Assembly (NCBI GenBank): GCA_023265025.1
Contig: JAHFUP010000032.1
Coordinates: forward strand, 1 to 53,378
Length of the DNA stretch: 53,378 nt
Source of the DNA: Acidimicrobiia bacterium
GTDB taxonomy: Bacteria > Actinomycetota > Acidimicrobiia > Acidimicrobiales > AC-14
Direction of reading: 5' to 3'
The stretch's first letter is position 1. Every line of letters begins with the position of its first letter. This document shows, piece after piece, positions 37,871-47,913 of this stretch. A program made the position numbers and the translations under genes. The notes below the pieces were generated by a model, which saw only the letters and a list, made by a program, of their open reading frames with translations, did not search any database and was not told the DNA's origin.

Positions 37871-40281
37871 TAGCGGGAGCGCCGCCGGTCACGGTCACGG
37901 TTGCGACGGGGGGCGTCGCCGCCCTCCGGGCGCCCGGCGGCGACGTCGGCCGGGCCGAGGTCGCCGAACTTCTCCTTGGCCTTGGCCTCGAACTCCGCCT
38001 CGAAGCTGACAAATTCCCTGTCGTCGGACGGCTTCGACGACGCGGCCGAAGGCCTTGCTTCGTCGGAACGGGAGGAACGCCGAGCCGCAGGCTCGTCCGA
38101 GCCGTTTCCGGGCTCACTCGCATCGTCCCCGACAGGGGACAATGCGACTTTCCCCTGCGGGTCGATGTCGTCCACCCGCACCGTAATTTCGCTACCGAGC
38201 GACACGACGTCTTCCACCCGCTCGACCCGCTTGCCGCGGCCCAGCTTGGAGATGTGGAGCAGGCCGTCACGGCCGGGGAGGATGTTGACGAAGGCGCCGA
38301 ACTTGGTGATGTTGACCACCTTGCCGGTGTAGACGTCGCCCACGTTGGCTCGGGGCGGGTCGAGGATCTGCTCGATCCGCTTCTGCGCCTCGGTGACGGC
38401 GGCGCCGTCCTTGGACCCGATGGTGACGGTGCCGACCACGCCGTTGTCGTCGACGTTGATGTCGGCGCCGGTCTCCTGCTGGATGGTGTTGATGACCTTG
38501 CCCTTGGGCCCGATGACCTCGCCGATCTTGTCCATCGGGATCTCGAAGCTGATGATCTTCGGGGCGGTCTCGCGCACCTCGGTGCGGGGTGCGGAGATGG
38601 CCTCGTTCATGACGGCCAGCACCTGGAGGCGGGCGTCGTGGGCCTGGTTCAGGGCGGCGGCCAGCACGTCGGCGGGGATGCCGGCGATCTTGGTGTCGAG
38701 CTGGAGGGCGGTCACGAACTCGGCCGTGCCCGCCACCTTGAAGTCCATGTCACCGAACGCGTCCTCGGCGCCCAGGATGTCGGTGAGGGTCGTGTACTTG
38801 CCCTCGGCGAAGACCAGGCCCATGGCGATGCCGGCCACCGGCGCCTTGATGGGCACGCCGGCGTCCATGAGCGACAGGGTCGAGCCGCAGACCGACGCCA
38901 TCGAGGTCGAGCCGTTGGACGACATGCAGTCGGACACGGTCCGCAGCGTGTACGGGAACTCCTCGACCGGCGGGACGACGGGCAGCAGCGCCCGCTCGGC
39001 CAGCAGGCCGTGGCCGATCTCCCGGCGCTTCGGGCCCCGCATGAACCCGGTCTCGCCGGTGGCGAAGGGGGCCATGTTGTAGTGGTGCATGTAGCGCTTG
39101 GAGTCGTCGATGCCGATGGTGTCGAGCATCTGCTCCATGCGGGGCATGCCCAGGGTGGCGACGGTGAGGACCTGGGTCTCACCCCGCTGGAACAGGCCGG
39201 AGCCGTGGGCGGTGGGGATGAGGCCGACCTCGGCCGACAGTGGCCGGATGTCGGTGGGGCCACGGCCGTCGATGCGGGCGCCGTCCTCGACGATGCGCCG
39301 GCGGACGATCTTCTTCTGCAGCGCCTTGACCGCAGCCTTGATCTGCTTCTCGGCGCCCTCGAACTCGGCGCCCAACTGGCCGATGATGGCGGCGGCCGCC
39401 TCGTCGGTGGCCGCGTTGCGCTCGGCCTTGGCGACGATGGACGACGCCTCGGTCACGGGGCCGGAGCCGACCTCGACCACGCGGTCGAAGATGGCGTCGG
39501 AGTAGTCGACCTGGGTCTCGAAGGCGATCTGCGGCTTGGCGCCGAACTTCTCGACCAGCTCCAGCTGGAGGTCGATGGCCTCCTTGATCGGGCCCTTGGC
39601 CGCCTCCAGCCCGGCGGCGATGACCTCCTCGGTCACCTTCGGTGCGCCCTGCTCGTAGTACGACCAGGCGTCCTCGGTGCCGCCGGCCTCGACCATCATG
39701 ATGGCCACATCGCCGTCCTCCAGGGCCCGGCCGGCGACGACCAGCTCGAAGGTCGCCAGGTCGCCTTCCTGGTAGGTCGGGTGCGGGACCCACGCGCCAT
39801 CGGTGGTGAAGGCCATGCGCACGGCACCGATGGGGCCGTCGAAGGGGATGCCCGACAGCATCAGGGCGGCGGAGGCGCCGTTGATGGCCAGCACGTCGTG
39901 CGGGTTCTCCTGGTCGGCGCCCAGGATGGTGGCCACGATGTGGACCTCGTTGCGGAAACCGTCGGGGAACGACGGGCGCAGGGGCCGGTCGATCAGACGG
40001 CAGGTGAGGATGGCCTGGTCGGTCGCCCGACCCTCGCGGCGGAAGAACGAGCCGGGGATCTTGCCGGCCGCGTACATCCGCTCCTCGACGTCGACGGTGA
40101 GGGGGAAGAAGTCGACTCCCTCACGGACGCCCTTGGAGGCCACAGCGGTGGCCAGGACGACGGTGTCGCCGATGCGGGCGACGACCGAGCCGTTCGCCAG
40201 CTGGGCCAACTTGCCCGCCTGGAAGGACAGGGTCTTCTCGGTGCCCGAGATGGGGCTTGATACGGAAACAGGTTCCGTCAT
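37870..40281 (-). CDS. pnp: polyribonucleotide nucleotidyltransferase (PNPase)
   Basis: PNPase degrades RNA 3'-to-5' by phosphorolysis and can add tails. The 803-residue protein has two RNase PH cores: the first includes SFFRREGRATDQAILTCRLI, the second FATGETGFMRGPKRREIGHG and CGSTLSLMDAGVPIKAPVAG. A KH domain (PMDKIGEVIGPKGKVINTIQ) and an S1 domain (GKVVNITKFGAFVNILPGRD) follow. The tail is a charged low-complexity region ending in an Arg/Asp-rich stretch (NRDRDRRRSR), as in other actinobacterial PNPases. The ATG at 40281 has AAGGAG 6 nt upstream. The gene follows rpsO in the classical rpsO-pnp order. Confidence 0.97.
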   Translation of the reverse strand: MTEPVSVSSPISGTEKTLSFQAGKLAQLANGSVVARIGDTVVLATAVASKGVREGVDFFPLTVDVEERMYAAGKIPGSFFRREGRATDQAILTCRLIDRPLRPSFPDGFRNEVHIVATILGADQENPHDVLAINGASAALMLSGIPFDGPIGAVRMAFTTDGAWVPHPTYQEGDLATFELVVAGRALEDGDVAIMMVEAGGTEDAWSYYEQGAPKVTEEVIAAGLEAAKGPIKEAIDLQLELVEKFGAKPQIAFETQVDYSDAIFDRVVEVGSGPVTEASSIVAKAERNAATDEAAAAIIGQLGAEFEGAEKQIKAAVKALQKKIVRRRIVEDGARIDGRGPTDIRPLSAEVGLIPTAHGSGLFQRGETQVLTVATLGMPRMEQMLDTIGIDDSKRYMHHYNMAPFATGETGFMRGPKRREIGHGLLAERALLPVVPPVEEFPYTLRTVSDCMSSNGSTSMASVCGSTLSLMDAGVPIKAPVAGIAMGLVFAEGKYTTLTDILGAEDAFGDMDFKVAGTAEFVTALQLDTKIAGIPADVLAAALNQAHDARLQVLAVMNEAISAPRTEVRETAPKIISFEIPMDKIGEVIGPKGKVINTIQQETGADINVDDNGVVGTVTIGSKDGAAVTEAQKRIEQILDPPRANVGDVYTGKVVNITKFGAFVNILPGRDGLLHISKLGRGKRVERVEDVVSLGSEITVRVDDIDPQGKVALSPVGDDASEPGNGSDEPAARRSSRSDEARPSAASSKPSDDREFVSFEAEFEAKAKEKFGDLGPADVAAGRPEGGDAPRRNRDRDRRRSR

Positions 40282-40417
40282 GTGTTGCTCCTTTGTCTTG
40301 TCCGACCGGAGCGGCGACGGCCAGTTCCCAGTTGGCAACCACCCGGAGGTTCCGGGGAGCTGGCGACTGGCAGCTGACTCCTTACGCCATCAGGTCGTTC
40401 TATGTGGTGAAACAGGA

Positions 40418-40441
40418 ACGAGCGGCCCGAAGGCCGCTCGT
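40418..40441 (-). terminator. rpsO terminator or rpsO-pnp intercistronic hairpin
   Basis: On the minus strand, ACGAGCGGCC-TTCG-GGCCGCTCGT is a perfect 10-bp stem with a UUCG tetraloop. It is 13 nt after the rpsO stop and is followed by a T/C-rich stretch (TCCTGTTTC). It should end or attenuate rpsO transcripts before pnp, or protect the rpsO 3' end. Confidence 0.75.
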
Positions 40442-40454
40442 CGAGAGAACTGCG

Positions 40455-40712
40455 TTAGCGCCGGAGGCCGAGGCGGGCGATCAGGGCCCGGTACCGCTCG
40501 ACATCGTTGGCCCTCACGTAGTCGAGAAGACGCCGCCGCCGGCCCACCAGCATCAGCAGGCCTCGCCGGCTGTGGTGGTCCTTCTTGTGCATCTTCAGGT
40601 GCTCGGTGAGGTGGTTGATGCGCTCGGTGAGGATCGCGATCTGCACCTCGGGAGAACCCGTGTCAGTCTCGTGAAGCCGGTACTCGCCGATGGTGGCGGT
40701 CTTGTCGGGCAT
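40455..40712 (-). CDS. rpsO: 30S ribosomal protein S15
   Basis: S15 binds the central domain of 16S rRNA early in 30S assembly. The 85-residue protein has the family hallmarks [39 protein letters not shown] and [20 protein letters not shown], and a normal length. The ATG at 40712 is correct by homology; a longer in-frame extension is a shadow. The Shine-Dalgarno site is weak (AGAGG about 13 nt upstream). It precedes pnp, separated by about 170 nt that include the hairpin. Confidence 0.98.
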   Translation of the reverse strand: MPDKTATIGEYRLHETDTGSPEVQIAILTERINHLTEHLKMHKKDHHSRRGLLMLVGRRRRLLDYVRANDVERYRALIARLGLRR

Positions 40713-40799
40713 TGCTGAAGCGCTACCTCTTGTCCGGGAGCGCGCCAGAGCGGTCGCAATGGCGCTGCGACGATGGTACCAGCCGGTACCGTCGGGCGA

Positions 40800-41219
40800 G
40801 TGATCGACGCCCGGACCCACCTGGTCGTGAGCCGGAGCTGTCGCATCCCGTTGGACGAGCTGGAGTGGCGGTTCAGCTCGTCCGGCGGCCCCGGCGGCCA
40901 GCATGCCAACACCTCGAACACCCGGTCCGAGGTGCGATTCGACGTGGCCGGCTCGCCGTCGCTGGGCCCCCGCCAACGGGCCCGCCTGCTCGAACGGCTC
41001 GGCCCGACGGTCCGCGTCGTCGCCTCCGACGAGCGCTCCCAGGCCCGCAACCGCGACCTGGCCCTGCAGCGGCTGGCCGCCCGGCTGGCCGAGGGCCTGC
41101 GGGTGGAGACGGTCCGGGTGCCGACCCGCCCCCGCCCCGGCGCCAAGCTCGACCGCCTGGCCGACAAGCGCCGGCGCTCGGAGACCAAGCGGCTTCGGAG
41201 CCGTCCTGAAAACGAGTAG
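40800..41219 (+). CDS. arfB: alternative ribosome-rescue peptidyl-tRNA hydrolase (ArfB/ICT1 type)
   Basis: The 139-residue protein is an RF1-domain hydrolase. The catalytic loop [17 protein letters not shown] contains the GGQ motif, preceded by the conserved [15 protein letters not shown] basic C-terminal tail ([15 protein letters not shown]) matches the ArfB tail that enters the empty mRNA channel of stalled ribosomes. It releases stalled peptides on non-stop mRNAs. The GTG at 40800 fits homologues; an ATG at 40773 would add nine residues. It is divergent from rpsO, with 87 nt between starts. Confidence 0.9.
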   Translation: MIDARTHLVVSRSCRIPLDELEWRFSSSGGPGGQHANTSNTRSEVRFDVAGSPSLGPRQRARLLERLGPTVRVVASDERSQARNRDLALQRLAARLAEGLRVETVRVPTRPRPGAKLDRLADKRRRSETKRLRSRPENE

Positions 41220-41335
41220 GTGATAGCCCTCAAGTTTCGGCGCGGACCTGCCGATAACCGCCCCAACTGGAATACTGGGGAGCGGTTGAGACACCAGCCG
41301 GAGGCTGCGTCGGGCCGGGGTGGAAGTCGGGGGTG

Positions 41336-44300
41336 ATGGGCGAGCGGAATCTGCAGGCCCCGTTCCGGGTCATGGCCGACGCGGTACCCGTGCTGATCTG
41401 GATCTCCGACGCCGGCGGCGGCTGCACCTTCGTCAACCAGCGCTGGCTGGAGTTCACCGGCCGCACCCTTGACTGCGAGTTGGGCCACGGGTGGGAGGAC
41501 AACCTCCATCCCGACGACCTCGACCGTTGCGGCGCCGGCATGGCGCTCGCCGCAGCACGGCGTGAGCCCTTCGAGCTGGAGTTCCGCCTGCGACGGGCCG
41601 ACGGGGCATGGCGGTGGATCCTCGCCCGTGCCGTCCCGCTGACCGGCGCCGACGGCACGTTCGGCGGCTTCATCGGGAGCGGCATCGACCTGACCGAGCG
41701 CCGGGAGGCCGACGAGGCGCTCGGGCGCAGCCGGCAGGATCTGGCCGCGGCGATGGCCGCCGGGCGCATGGGCGCCTTCGACCTCGACCTCGCCACCGGC
41801 CACGTGACCCGCGACCACAACCTGGAGCTGCTCTACGGGATCGACGCCGGCCAGGCGGCCACGTTCGACGAGTGGGCGTCGATGATCCACGAGGACGACC
41901 GGTCCGGGGTCCTCGACGAGGTCGCCCGGGTCAGCGCCGAGGGTGGCGAGTACCGGCTGGAGCACCGGCTCGTGCGTCCTGACGGGCAGGTGCGGTGGGT
42001 CGAGCGGCGCGGGCACGCCTACGCCGACGCCGGCGGGCGCGTGGTCGGGCTGCGGGGCATCGTCGTCGACGTCACCGAGCGCCGGGCCGGCGAGCAGGAG
42101 CGGGCGATGCTGCTCGAACGGGTCACCCGGCTGCAGGCCATCACTGCCGCGCTGGCCCGGGCCGGAACACCCGACGACGTGCTCGACGTCATGGTCAAGG
42201 AGGGCATCGAGGCCGCCGGCGCGTCGGCCGGATCGGTCGCCGTGCTCGACGCCCCGGCCGGCGCGCTGGAGGTGGCCCGGGCCGGCGGCTACCCGGCGGC
42301 CATGTTGGAGGAGTTCGGACGCATGGAGCTGGCGGCTGCGCTGCCGCTCGCCGAGGCGGCCAGGACGGCGACACCGGTCCTGACGCCCGACGTCACGGCC
42401 CGGGCGCACCGGTTCCCGCACCTGGTGCCGCACGCCAGCAGGCTCGGCCACCGGGCGAGCGCCGCCTTCCCGATGATCGTCGACGACCAGGTGATCGGTG
42501 CCGTCGGGCTCTCCTTCGACGACCCGCAGCCCTTCGACGACGCCCAGACGGAGTTTCTGGCCGCCGTCGTCGCCCAGTGCGCGCAGGCCCTCGATCGGGC
42601 CTGGGCCTATGCCTCCGAAGCCAGCGCCCGCCAGTCGGCCGAGGAGGCCCAGGCCCGCCTTGCGCTGCTGGCCGAGGCGTCCATCCACCTGGCCGGATCG
42701 ATGGAGTACGAGGCCTCCGTGCCCCACGTCGCCCGCCTGGCCATCCCCCTCCTCGCCGACTGTTGCGTGGTCGACGTCGGAGACGGGGACGGCGCCGTGC
42801 CACAGCGGGTGGCCGCGGCGGCGACCGACCCGTTGCTCGAGCGCCGGCTCCTCACCGTCGCGCCGTTGGCCGGCGCCGGCATCACCGACGACGTGCTGAC
42901 CGACCTCGGCCTCCACGCCGCCCTGGTGATGCCCCTCGAAGCCCGCGGTCGCACCCTCGGCGTCGCGGCCTTCGGCCGGAGGGGCTTGTCCCCCTTCACC
43001 CGCGCCGATCGCAGCCTGGCCGCCGGCCTGGCCACCCGCATCGCCCAGGCCGTCGACAACGCCCGGCTGTACCGGGCCGAGCGCGGCGCCCACGAGGACG
43101 CCGAGAGGGCCGCCGCCCACCTGCGCTTCCTGCTCGAGGTCAGCACCACGCTGGCCGCGCCGATGGAGTCCCGGGAGCGGCTGGAGCGGCTGGCCGCCCA
43201 GGCCGCCGGCGCCATCTGCGACCTGTGCCTGATCGACCTCGTCGACCGTGACGGCTCCATCCGGCGGGTCGCCGCCGTCGCCGCCAACCCGGGCCTCCAG
43301 CCCGCGGCCGACGCCCTGCTCCGGCTCATGCACCCCGATCCCGCCAGCAGCCACCCCTCCGCCGCCGCCATCCGGGGCGGTCGCACCGAGCTCTGCGCGG
43401 AGGTCACCGACGAGCGGCTCCAGTCCATCGCTACGAGCGGTACCCACCTGCAGGTGGCCCGCCGGGTCGAGCCGCTGTCGTACATCGCCGTCCCCCTTGT
43501 GGGGCTCAGTCGCGTCCTCGGCGCCATCACGCTGATCACGACCACCTCGTCCGGCCGGCGGTACGGCGCGGCCGACCGGGTCCTCGCCGAGGACATGGCC
43601 ACGCGGGTGGCGATGGGCCTCGAGTGGGCGTCGATGCACGAGGAGATGCGCAGAGTCGCCCAGACGCTGCAGGCCAGCCTGCTCCCATCGGTCCCTCCCT
43701 CCATACCCGGCCTGGAGGTGGGCACCCGGTACGTCGCCGCCGAGGAGGGCACGGTGGTGGGCGGCGACTTCTTCGACGTCTTCGCGCTGGAGCCCGGGGC
43801 GTGGGCGGTGGTCGTCGGCGACGTCTGCGGCCAGGGCGTGGAGGCGGCGGCGGTCACCGGCCTGGCCCGGCACACGTTGCGCTCCTCGGCCATGGAGCAC
43901 CCCTCGCCGGCGGCGGTGCTGACCCACCTCAACGACGTGCTGCTCGGCGTCAGCTCCGACGCGCCGCACGAGTCCGATCCCCGGTTCTGCACCGTGGGCA
44001 TGGGCCGGCTCCGGCTGACCGAGCACGGGGCGACCGTGACGCTGGCCCTCGGCGGCCACCCGCTCCCCTACATCCTCGGCGCCCACGGCTGCGTCCGCCA
44101 GGCCGGCGAGCCCGGGACCCTCCTGGGCGTCGTGCCGGCGCCGGCGCTCGTCGATGCCACATACGACATCGGGCCGGGCGAGTCGCTGGTGTTCTACACC
44201 GACGGGATCACCGAGCGGCACGGGGGCGACCGGTTCTATGGCGACGAGGGCTTCGAGCAGACACTGTCCGGCTGCGCCGGCCTGTCCGCCGACGAGATCG

Positions 44301-44392
44301 CCGGCCGCATCGAGGAGGCCGCCCGCCATTTCGTCGACGGCCGGCCGTCCGACGACATGGCGGTGGTCGTCGTGCGGGTGCCTCCCCGCTGA
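41336..44392 (+). CDS. multi-sensor PAS/GAF protein with C-terminal PP2C (SpoIIE/RsbU-type) phosphatase
   Basis: This 1018-residue soluble protein has two PAS domains (about 10-120, [20 protein letters not shown]; about 135-250, [20 protein letters not shown]). Three GAF domains follow (about 265-425, 450-600, 615-775). The PP2C-like serine phosphatase domain (about 785-1018) has [20 protein letters not shown], the metal Asp in [21 protein letters not shown], and [22 protein letters not shown] near the end. Such proteins dephosphorylate STAS-type anti-sigma antagonists in partner-switching stress responses. No STAS or anti-sigma kinase gene is next to it; the nearest STAS gene is at 101-556. 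The ATG at 41336 is used; a GTG at 41333 is also possible. Confidence 0.9.
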   Translation: MGERNLQAPFRVMADAVPVLIWISDAGGGCTFVNQRWLEFTGRTLDCELGHGWEDNLHPDDLDRCGAGMALAAARREPFELEFRLRRADGAWRWILARAVPLTGADGTFGGFIGSGIDLTERREADEALGRSRQDLAAAMAAGRMGAFDLDLATGHVTRDHNLELLYGIDAGQAATFDEWASMIHEDDRSGVLDEVARVSAEGGEYRLEHRLVRPDGQVRWVERRGHAYADAGGRVVGLRGIVVDVTERRAGEQERAMLLERVTRLQAITAALARAGTPDDVLDVMVKEGIEAAGASAGSVAVLDAPAGALEVARAGGYPAAMLEEFGRMELAAALPLAEAARTATPVLTPDVTARAHRFPHLVPHASRLGHRASAAFPMIVDDQVIGAVGLSFDDPQPFDDAQTEFLAAVVAQCAQALDRAWAYASEASARQSAEEAQARLALLAEASIHLAGSMEYEASVPHVARLAIPLLADCCVVDVGDGDGAVPQRVAAAATDPLLERRLLTVAPLAGAGITDDVLTDLGLHAALVMPLEARGRTLGVAAFGRRGLSPFTRADRSLAAGLATRIAQAVDNARLYRAERGAHEDAERAAAHLRFLLEVSTTLAAPMESRERLERLAAQAAGAICDLCLIDLVDRDGSIRRVAAVAANPGLQPAADALLRLMHPDPASSHPSAAAIRGGRTELCAEVTDERLQSIATSGTHLQVARRVEPLSYIAVPLVGLSRVLGAITLITTTSSGRRYGAADRVLAEDMATRVAMGLEWASMHEEMRRVAQTLQASLLPSVPPSIPGLEVGTRYVAAEEGTVVGGDFFDVFALEPGAWAVVVGDVCGQGVEAAAVTGLARHTLRSSAMEHPSPAAVLTHLNDVLLGVSSDAPHESDPRFCTVGMGRLRLTEHGATVTLALGGHPLPYILGAHGCVRQAGEPGTLLGVVPAPALVDATYDIGPGESLVFYTDGITERHGGDRFYGDEGFEQTLSGCAGLSADEIAGRIEEAARHFVDGRPSDDMAVVVVRVPPR

Positions 44393-44402
44393 TCAACCCG
44401 AT

Positions 44403-44435
44403 CTGGCGGCACTGACGTGCCCGTAGACCCGCCAG
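44403..44435. terminator. hairpin between convergent genes
   Basis: CTGGCGG and CCGCCAG form a 7-bp stem 10 nt after the phosphatase stop and before the convergent gene at 44462. No T-run follows. It may be a weak bidirectional terminator. Confidence 0.35.
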
Positions 44436-44461
44436 TGCAGCCGGATCGGTCGGGAGGAGGG

Positions 44462-45205
44462 TCAGCCGGTCAGTGCGCCCAGACCGGCGATGAGCTCCAA
44501 CCTCTCCTCGACGTCGAGGGCGGCGTAGGGAGGAGCCCCCCGCCGGTTGGTCTCGGCCTCGATCGCGTCCCGCTCCGGCCCGTCGGTCGTCGCCCGGATC
44601 GTCTCGGGCGTGAACCCGGCAGCCTCCCAGGCGCCGACGTGGGCATCGAAGCGGTACCAGCGCAAGGCGGTCACCTGCTCGATCAGGACGAGCTGCGGGG
44701 AAACGCCGGCGGGGAGGTACGGCGGAGCGGTCATCAGATACCCCGGACCGGCGGTCGCCTGTGCCGCTTCCATGACCCGGCCGGCCAAGGCGGAGACCTC
44801 GGCGACGCGGTCGGGTTGGGTGGGCCACAGCTCCTGGGCCGCGGCGTCGGTGGCCTCGAGCAGCATGGTGGCCAGCTTCTGTCCTCCGGCCGCGAGCCGG
44901 TAACCAGTGGCCGTCTGTTCCACGATGCCGGCGCCCACTGCGTCGGCCAGGCCGGCCTGGAGCCGCTCCTCGGGCTGGTAACGCTGCACGGCCCGGATGT
45001 GATCGAGCGTCACCTCCCGGTCGGGCAGCGTGTTGCGCAACATGGTCCAGGTCCGCGTACCCGTCTCGGTCAGGCCGGCCTCGCTCGCCAGCGACGCCGT
45101 CGTAGCCCGGATCTTGTTCGAGATGGCGAACCGCAGTCGGTCGATGATCGGAGCGACGAGGGTGGCAGCGCGGACCGGCGACAGCATCTCTTCATCCGTA
45201 GGCAT
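44462..45205 (-). CDS. hypothetical protein, possible winged-helix N-terminal domain
   Basis: The 247-residue, largely helical protein begins VRAATLVAPIIDRLRFAISN, then IRATTASLASEAGLTE and a segment that looks like a winged helix (ADAVGAGIVEQTATGYRLAA). The second half contains a conserved-looking helical domain (LRWYRFDAHVGAWEAAGFTP; APPYAALDVEERLELIAGLG). It resembles some actinobacterial proteins annotated only as helix-turn-helix or unknown. No cofactor motif is visible. It is convergent with the phosphatase gene and sits 50 nt upstream of era on the minus strand. Confidence 0.65.
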   Translation of the reverse strand: MPTDEEMLSPVRAATLVAPIIDRLRFAISNKIRATTASLASEAGLTETGTRTWTMLRNTLPDREVTLDHIRAVQRYQPEERLQAGLADAVGAGIVEQTATGYRLAAGGQKLATMLLEATDAAAQELWPTQPDRVAEVSALAGRVMEAAQATAGPGYLMTAPPYLPAGVSPQLVLIEQVTALRWYRFDAHVGAWEAAGFTPETIRATTDGPERDAIEAETNRRGAPPYAALDVEERLELIAGLGALTG

Positions 45206-45255
45206 GCCGCCACATTAGGGAGACGACGACTTCGTTGCTCGGCCGCCGGCGTGAC

Positions 45256-46092
45256 TCAGTACCCCAGGCGGTCCAGGGACTTGGGCTGGCGCTGCCAGTC
45301 GGGGTCGACCTTGACCACCAGTTCGATGTAGGCGCCCTCGCGCAGCTGGGCCCGCACGGCCTGGCCGACCTGCTTGAGCACCTGCCCGCCCTTGCCGATG
45401 ACGATGCCTTTCTGGGAGTCGCGCTCGACCACGATCTCCACCCGGATCCAGGGCCACTCGTACTCGGTCACCCGGCAGGCGATGGAGTGCGGCAGCTCCT
45501 CCCGGACGACGGCGAGCAGCTGCTCGCGGACGAGCTCGGCCACCCAGACCTCGTCGGGCTGGTCGGTGACCATCTCCTCCGGGTAGTACTGCGGACCCTC
45601 GGGCAGGCGGGCGACGATGGCCTCCACCAGCTCGTCGACGCCCTGGCCGGTCCTGGCCGAGATCGGGAAGTAGTCGGCGAAGTCCAGCGAGGCGGCGCGG
45701 GTGAGCTGGGCCAGCACCTGGGTCCGTTCGGCGACGTCGACCTTGTTGACCACGCAGATCGCGTCCTTCGGCAGCCGGCCGGCGACGAACCGGTCGCCCT
45801 TGCCGAGGGGCTTGGTGGCGTCGAGGATGAAGCAGACGACGTCGACCCCCGAGGACGCGGCCTCGGCGGTGGCGTTCAGGCGCTCGCCCATCGTGGTCTT
45901 GGGCTTGTGGATGCCGGGCGTGTCGACGAAGACAATCTGCGCGTCGGACCTCGTCAACACCCCCCGAATCTCAGTGCGGGTGGTCTGGGGTGAGGCGGCC
46001 ACGATGCTGATCTTCTCGCCCAGGATGGCGTTCAGCAGGGTCGACTTCCCGACGTTGGGGCGGCCGACCAGGGTGGCGAACCCGGACTTCAC
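45256..46092 (-). CDS. era: GTPase Era
   Basis: Era is a ribosome-assembly GTPase that binds the 3' end of 16S rRNA. The 278-residue protein has G1 GRPNVGKSTLLN, the G2 region QTTR, G3 VDTPGIHKP, G4 VVNKVDVAE and G5 ISARTG. The C-terminal KH domain has RDSQKGIVIGKGGQVLKQVG. The end SLDRLGY is typical. The GTG start overlaps the CNNM gene stop (GTGA). It is the last gene of the phoH-ybeY-CNNM-era cluster. Confidence 0.97.
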   Translation of the reverse strand: MKSGFATLVGRPNVGKSTLLNAILGEKISIVAASPQTTRTEIRGVLTRSDAQIVFVDTPGIHKPKTTMGERLNATAEAASSGVDVVCFILDATKPLGKGDRFVAGRLPKDAICVVNKVDVAERTQVLAQLTRAASLDFADYFPISARTGQGVDELVEAIVARLPEGPQYYPEEMVTDQPDEVWVAELVREQLLAVVREELPHSIACRVTEYEWPWIRVEIVVERDSQKGIVIGKGGQVLKQVGQAVRAQLREGAYIELVVKVDPDWQRQPKSLDRLGY

Positions 46093-47357
46093 TCCCTGTC
46101 GCCGACGGGCTCGAGCTTGCTGATCCGCACCCGGCCGATGCGCCGGCCCTGCACCCGCTCGGCCCGCAGCCGCCGGCCGCCGTAGTCGACGGTCTCGCCC
46201 TCCGACGGCACGTGGCCGAGGAGGTAGTAGACGAGCCCGCCGACGGTGTCGTAGTCACCCTCGGGGAACTCGGCGTCGAGCAGGTCGTTCACCTCGTCGA
46301 TCGGCATGCGGGCGTTGACCCGCACGTCGCCCCCGGGCAACGGCTCGATGGGCGGCTCCTCGACGTCGTACTCGTCGACGATCTCGCCCACCAGCTCCTC
46401 GATCAGGTCCTCGAGGGTGACCAGGCCGGCGGTGCCGCCGTGCTCGTCGACGACGATGGCCATGTGGCTCTTCTGCTTCTGCATCTCGGGCAGCAGCTCG
46501 GCCACCCGTTTGGTCTCGGGCACGAAGTTGGCCGAGCGGGTCAGCTCGCGGACGGGTGCGTCGCCCCGCTTGTCGCGCACGGCTCGCATCAGATCCTTGG
46601 CGTAGAGCAGGCCGGCGATGTCGTCGATGCCCTGCTCGTAGACGGGGATGCGGCTGAAGCCGGCGGCCATGACGACCTCCATGGCGTCGTTGACCGTGGC
46701 CCTCGCCTCGACGGCCACCATGTCAGGTCGGGGGATCATCACCTCGCGTACGACCGTGTCGCCGAACTCGATGATCGAGTGGATGAGCTGGCGCTCCTCG
46801 CGCTCGATGACGTCCTCCTCCACGGCGACGTCGGCGAAGGCCAGCAGCTCCTGCTCGGAGACGTACGGGCCCTCCTTGAGGCCCTTCCCGGGGACGATGA
46901 CGTTGGTCAGGCCGATCAGGGCGCGGGCCAGGAAGCGCACGGGAGGGAACCGCACGATGGCCGAGACGAGAGGGGCGGTCAGCAGGGCGGCCCGGTCGGG
47001 GTGCTGCACCGCGTAGGTCTTCGGGATCGACTCGGCGGCGAGGAAGATGACGATGACCTCGAAGGCGGTGGCGATGGCCACGCCAATGGGACCGAAGACC
47101 CGCTCGGCCACCACACCGACGAGGGTGGCCGCCACCAGGTGGCAGAGGAGCAGCAAGAAGAGGACCGGGTTGAGAAACCGCTCGGGGTGATCGACCAGGC
47201 TGACCAGGGTGTTGGCGCCCCGGCGCTTCTCCTCGGCCATCGTCAGCGCCTTGACCCGGTTCGTGCGGGTCAGGGCGGTCTCGGCCATGGCCAGCACGGC
47301 GGCGAACATGATGAGGATCAGCACCGCCACGGCCATCAGGCTTTCGGCCCGCGTCAT
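46089..47357 (-). CDS. CNNM/CorC-family membrane protein with CBS domains
   Basis: The 422-residue protein has a DUF21/CNNM membrane domain with three or four helices (LMAVAVLILIMFAAVLAMAE; VLFLLLLCHLVAATLVGVV; EVIVIFLAAESIPKTYA). Two CBS domains (about 200-325) include VMIPRPDMVAVEA and AIVVDEHGGTAGLVTLEDLI. The CorC/HlyC domain (about 340-415) follows. The family is tied to magnesium or cobalt efflux. The older name hemolysin is misleading. GGAAG lies 4 nt upstream of the ATG at 47357. It follows ybeY by 46 nt and overlaps era. Confidence 0.93.
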   Translation of the reverse strand: MTRAESLMAVAVLILIMFAAVLAMAETALTRTNRVKALTMAEEKRRGANTLVSLVDHPERFLNPVLFLLLLCHLVAATLVGVVAERVFGPIGVAIATAFEVIVIFLAAESIPKTYAVQHPDRAALLTAPLVSAIVRFPPVRFLARALIGLTNVIVPGKGLKEGPYVSEQELLAFADVAVEEDVIEREERQLIHSIIEFGDTVVREVMIPRPDMVAVEARATVNDAMEVVMAAGFSRIPVYEQGIDDIAGLLYAKDLMRAVRDKRGDAPVRELTRSANFVPETKRVAELLPEMQKQKSHMAIVVDEHGGTAGLVTLEDLIEELVGEIVDEYDVEEPPIEPLPGGDVRVNARMPIDEVNDLLDAEFPEGDYDTVGGLVYYLLGHVPSEGETVDYGGRRLRAERVQGRRIGRVRISKLEPVGDRE

Positions 47358-47403
47358 CGGGCTTCCGCCCGATGAATGTCTATGGACCGGCCTTCCGGGC
47401 CGG

Positions 47404-47913
47404 TCATGAGGGCTGTTTGTGGAAGAGGTCCAGCAACTCCCGCTCGCGTGCTTCCATGGCTTCCGCCTCCTCGTTGTCGATGTGGTCCATGCCCAGGACG
47501 TGCAGGATCCCGTGCACGACCAGCAGCGCCATCTCGTCGTCGTAGGTGCCGGCGTGGTCGGGTGCGTTGCGGGCGGCGACCGCGGGGCACACGACGACGT
47601 CGCCAAGGAGGTTGGGCGGATCCATGGTTTCGGGGTCCACACCCGGCCCCGGACCGAGGGAGTCGGGGGACCGCCCGCCCTCCACCACGTCGTCGTCGTC
47701 GATCGGGAAGGCCAACACGTCGGTGGGCCCGTCCTTGCCGAGGAAACGCTTGTTCAGCTCGGCCATGGCGTCCTCGTCGACGAAGAGCATCGACAGCTCG
47801 GAGTCGGCCTTCACGCCCTGGGCGGCCAGCACCGACTTGGCCAGGCGGACCAGGCGCATGGCATCGACCGGCTGCGCGGACTGCTCGTCGGCGGCGAAGA
47901 CCTCGACCGGCAC
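47404..47913 (-). CDS. ybeY: endoribonuclease YbeY (16S rRNA maturation)
   Basis: YbeY processes the 16S rRNA 3' end and takes part in ribosome quality control. The 169-residue protein has the zinc motif [11 protein letters not shown] and the upstream [10 protein letters not shown] and [11 protein letters not shown] strands. An acidic Pro/Gly insert (about 80-100) lies between the conserved blocks. It starts at a GTG overlapping the phoH TAG by one base. The order phoH-ybeY-CNNM-era is conserved in actinobacteria. Confidence 0.95.
   Translation of the reverse strand: MPVEVFAADEQSAQPVDAMRLVRLAKSVLAAQGVKADSELSMLFVDEDAMAELNKRFLGKDGPTDVLAFPIDDDDVVEGGRSPDSLGPGPGVDPETMDPPNLLGDVVVCPAVAARNAPDHAGTYDDEMALLVVHGILHVLGMDHIDNEEAEAMEARERELLDLFHKQPS

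Noticed and set aside
41336-44392. Histidine kinase reading of the PAS/GAF protein
   Set aside because: There is no HisKA or HATPase motif; the C-terminal domain is a PP2C phosphatase.
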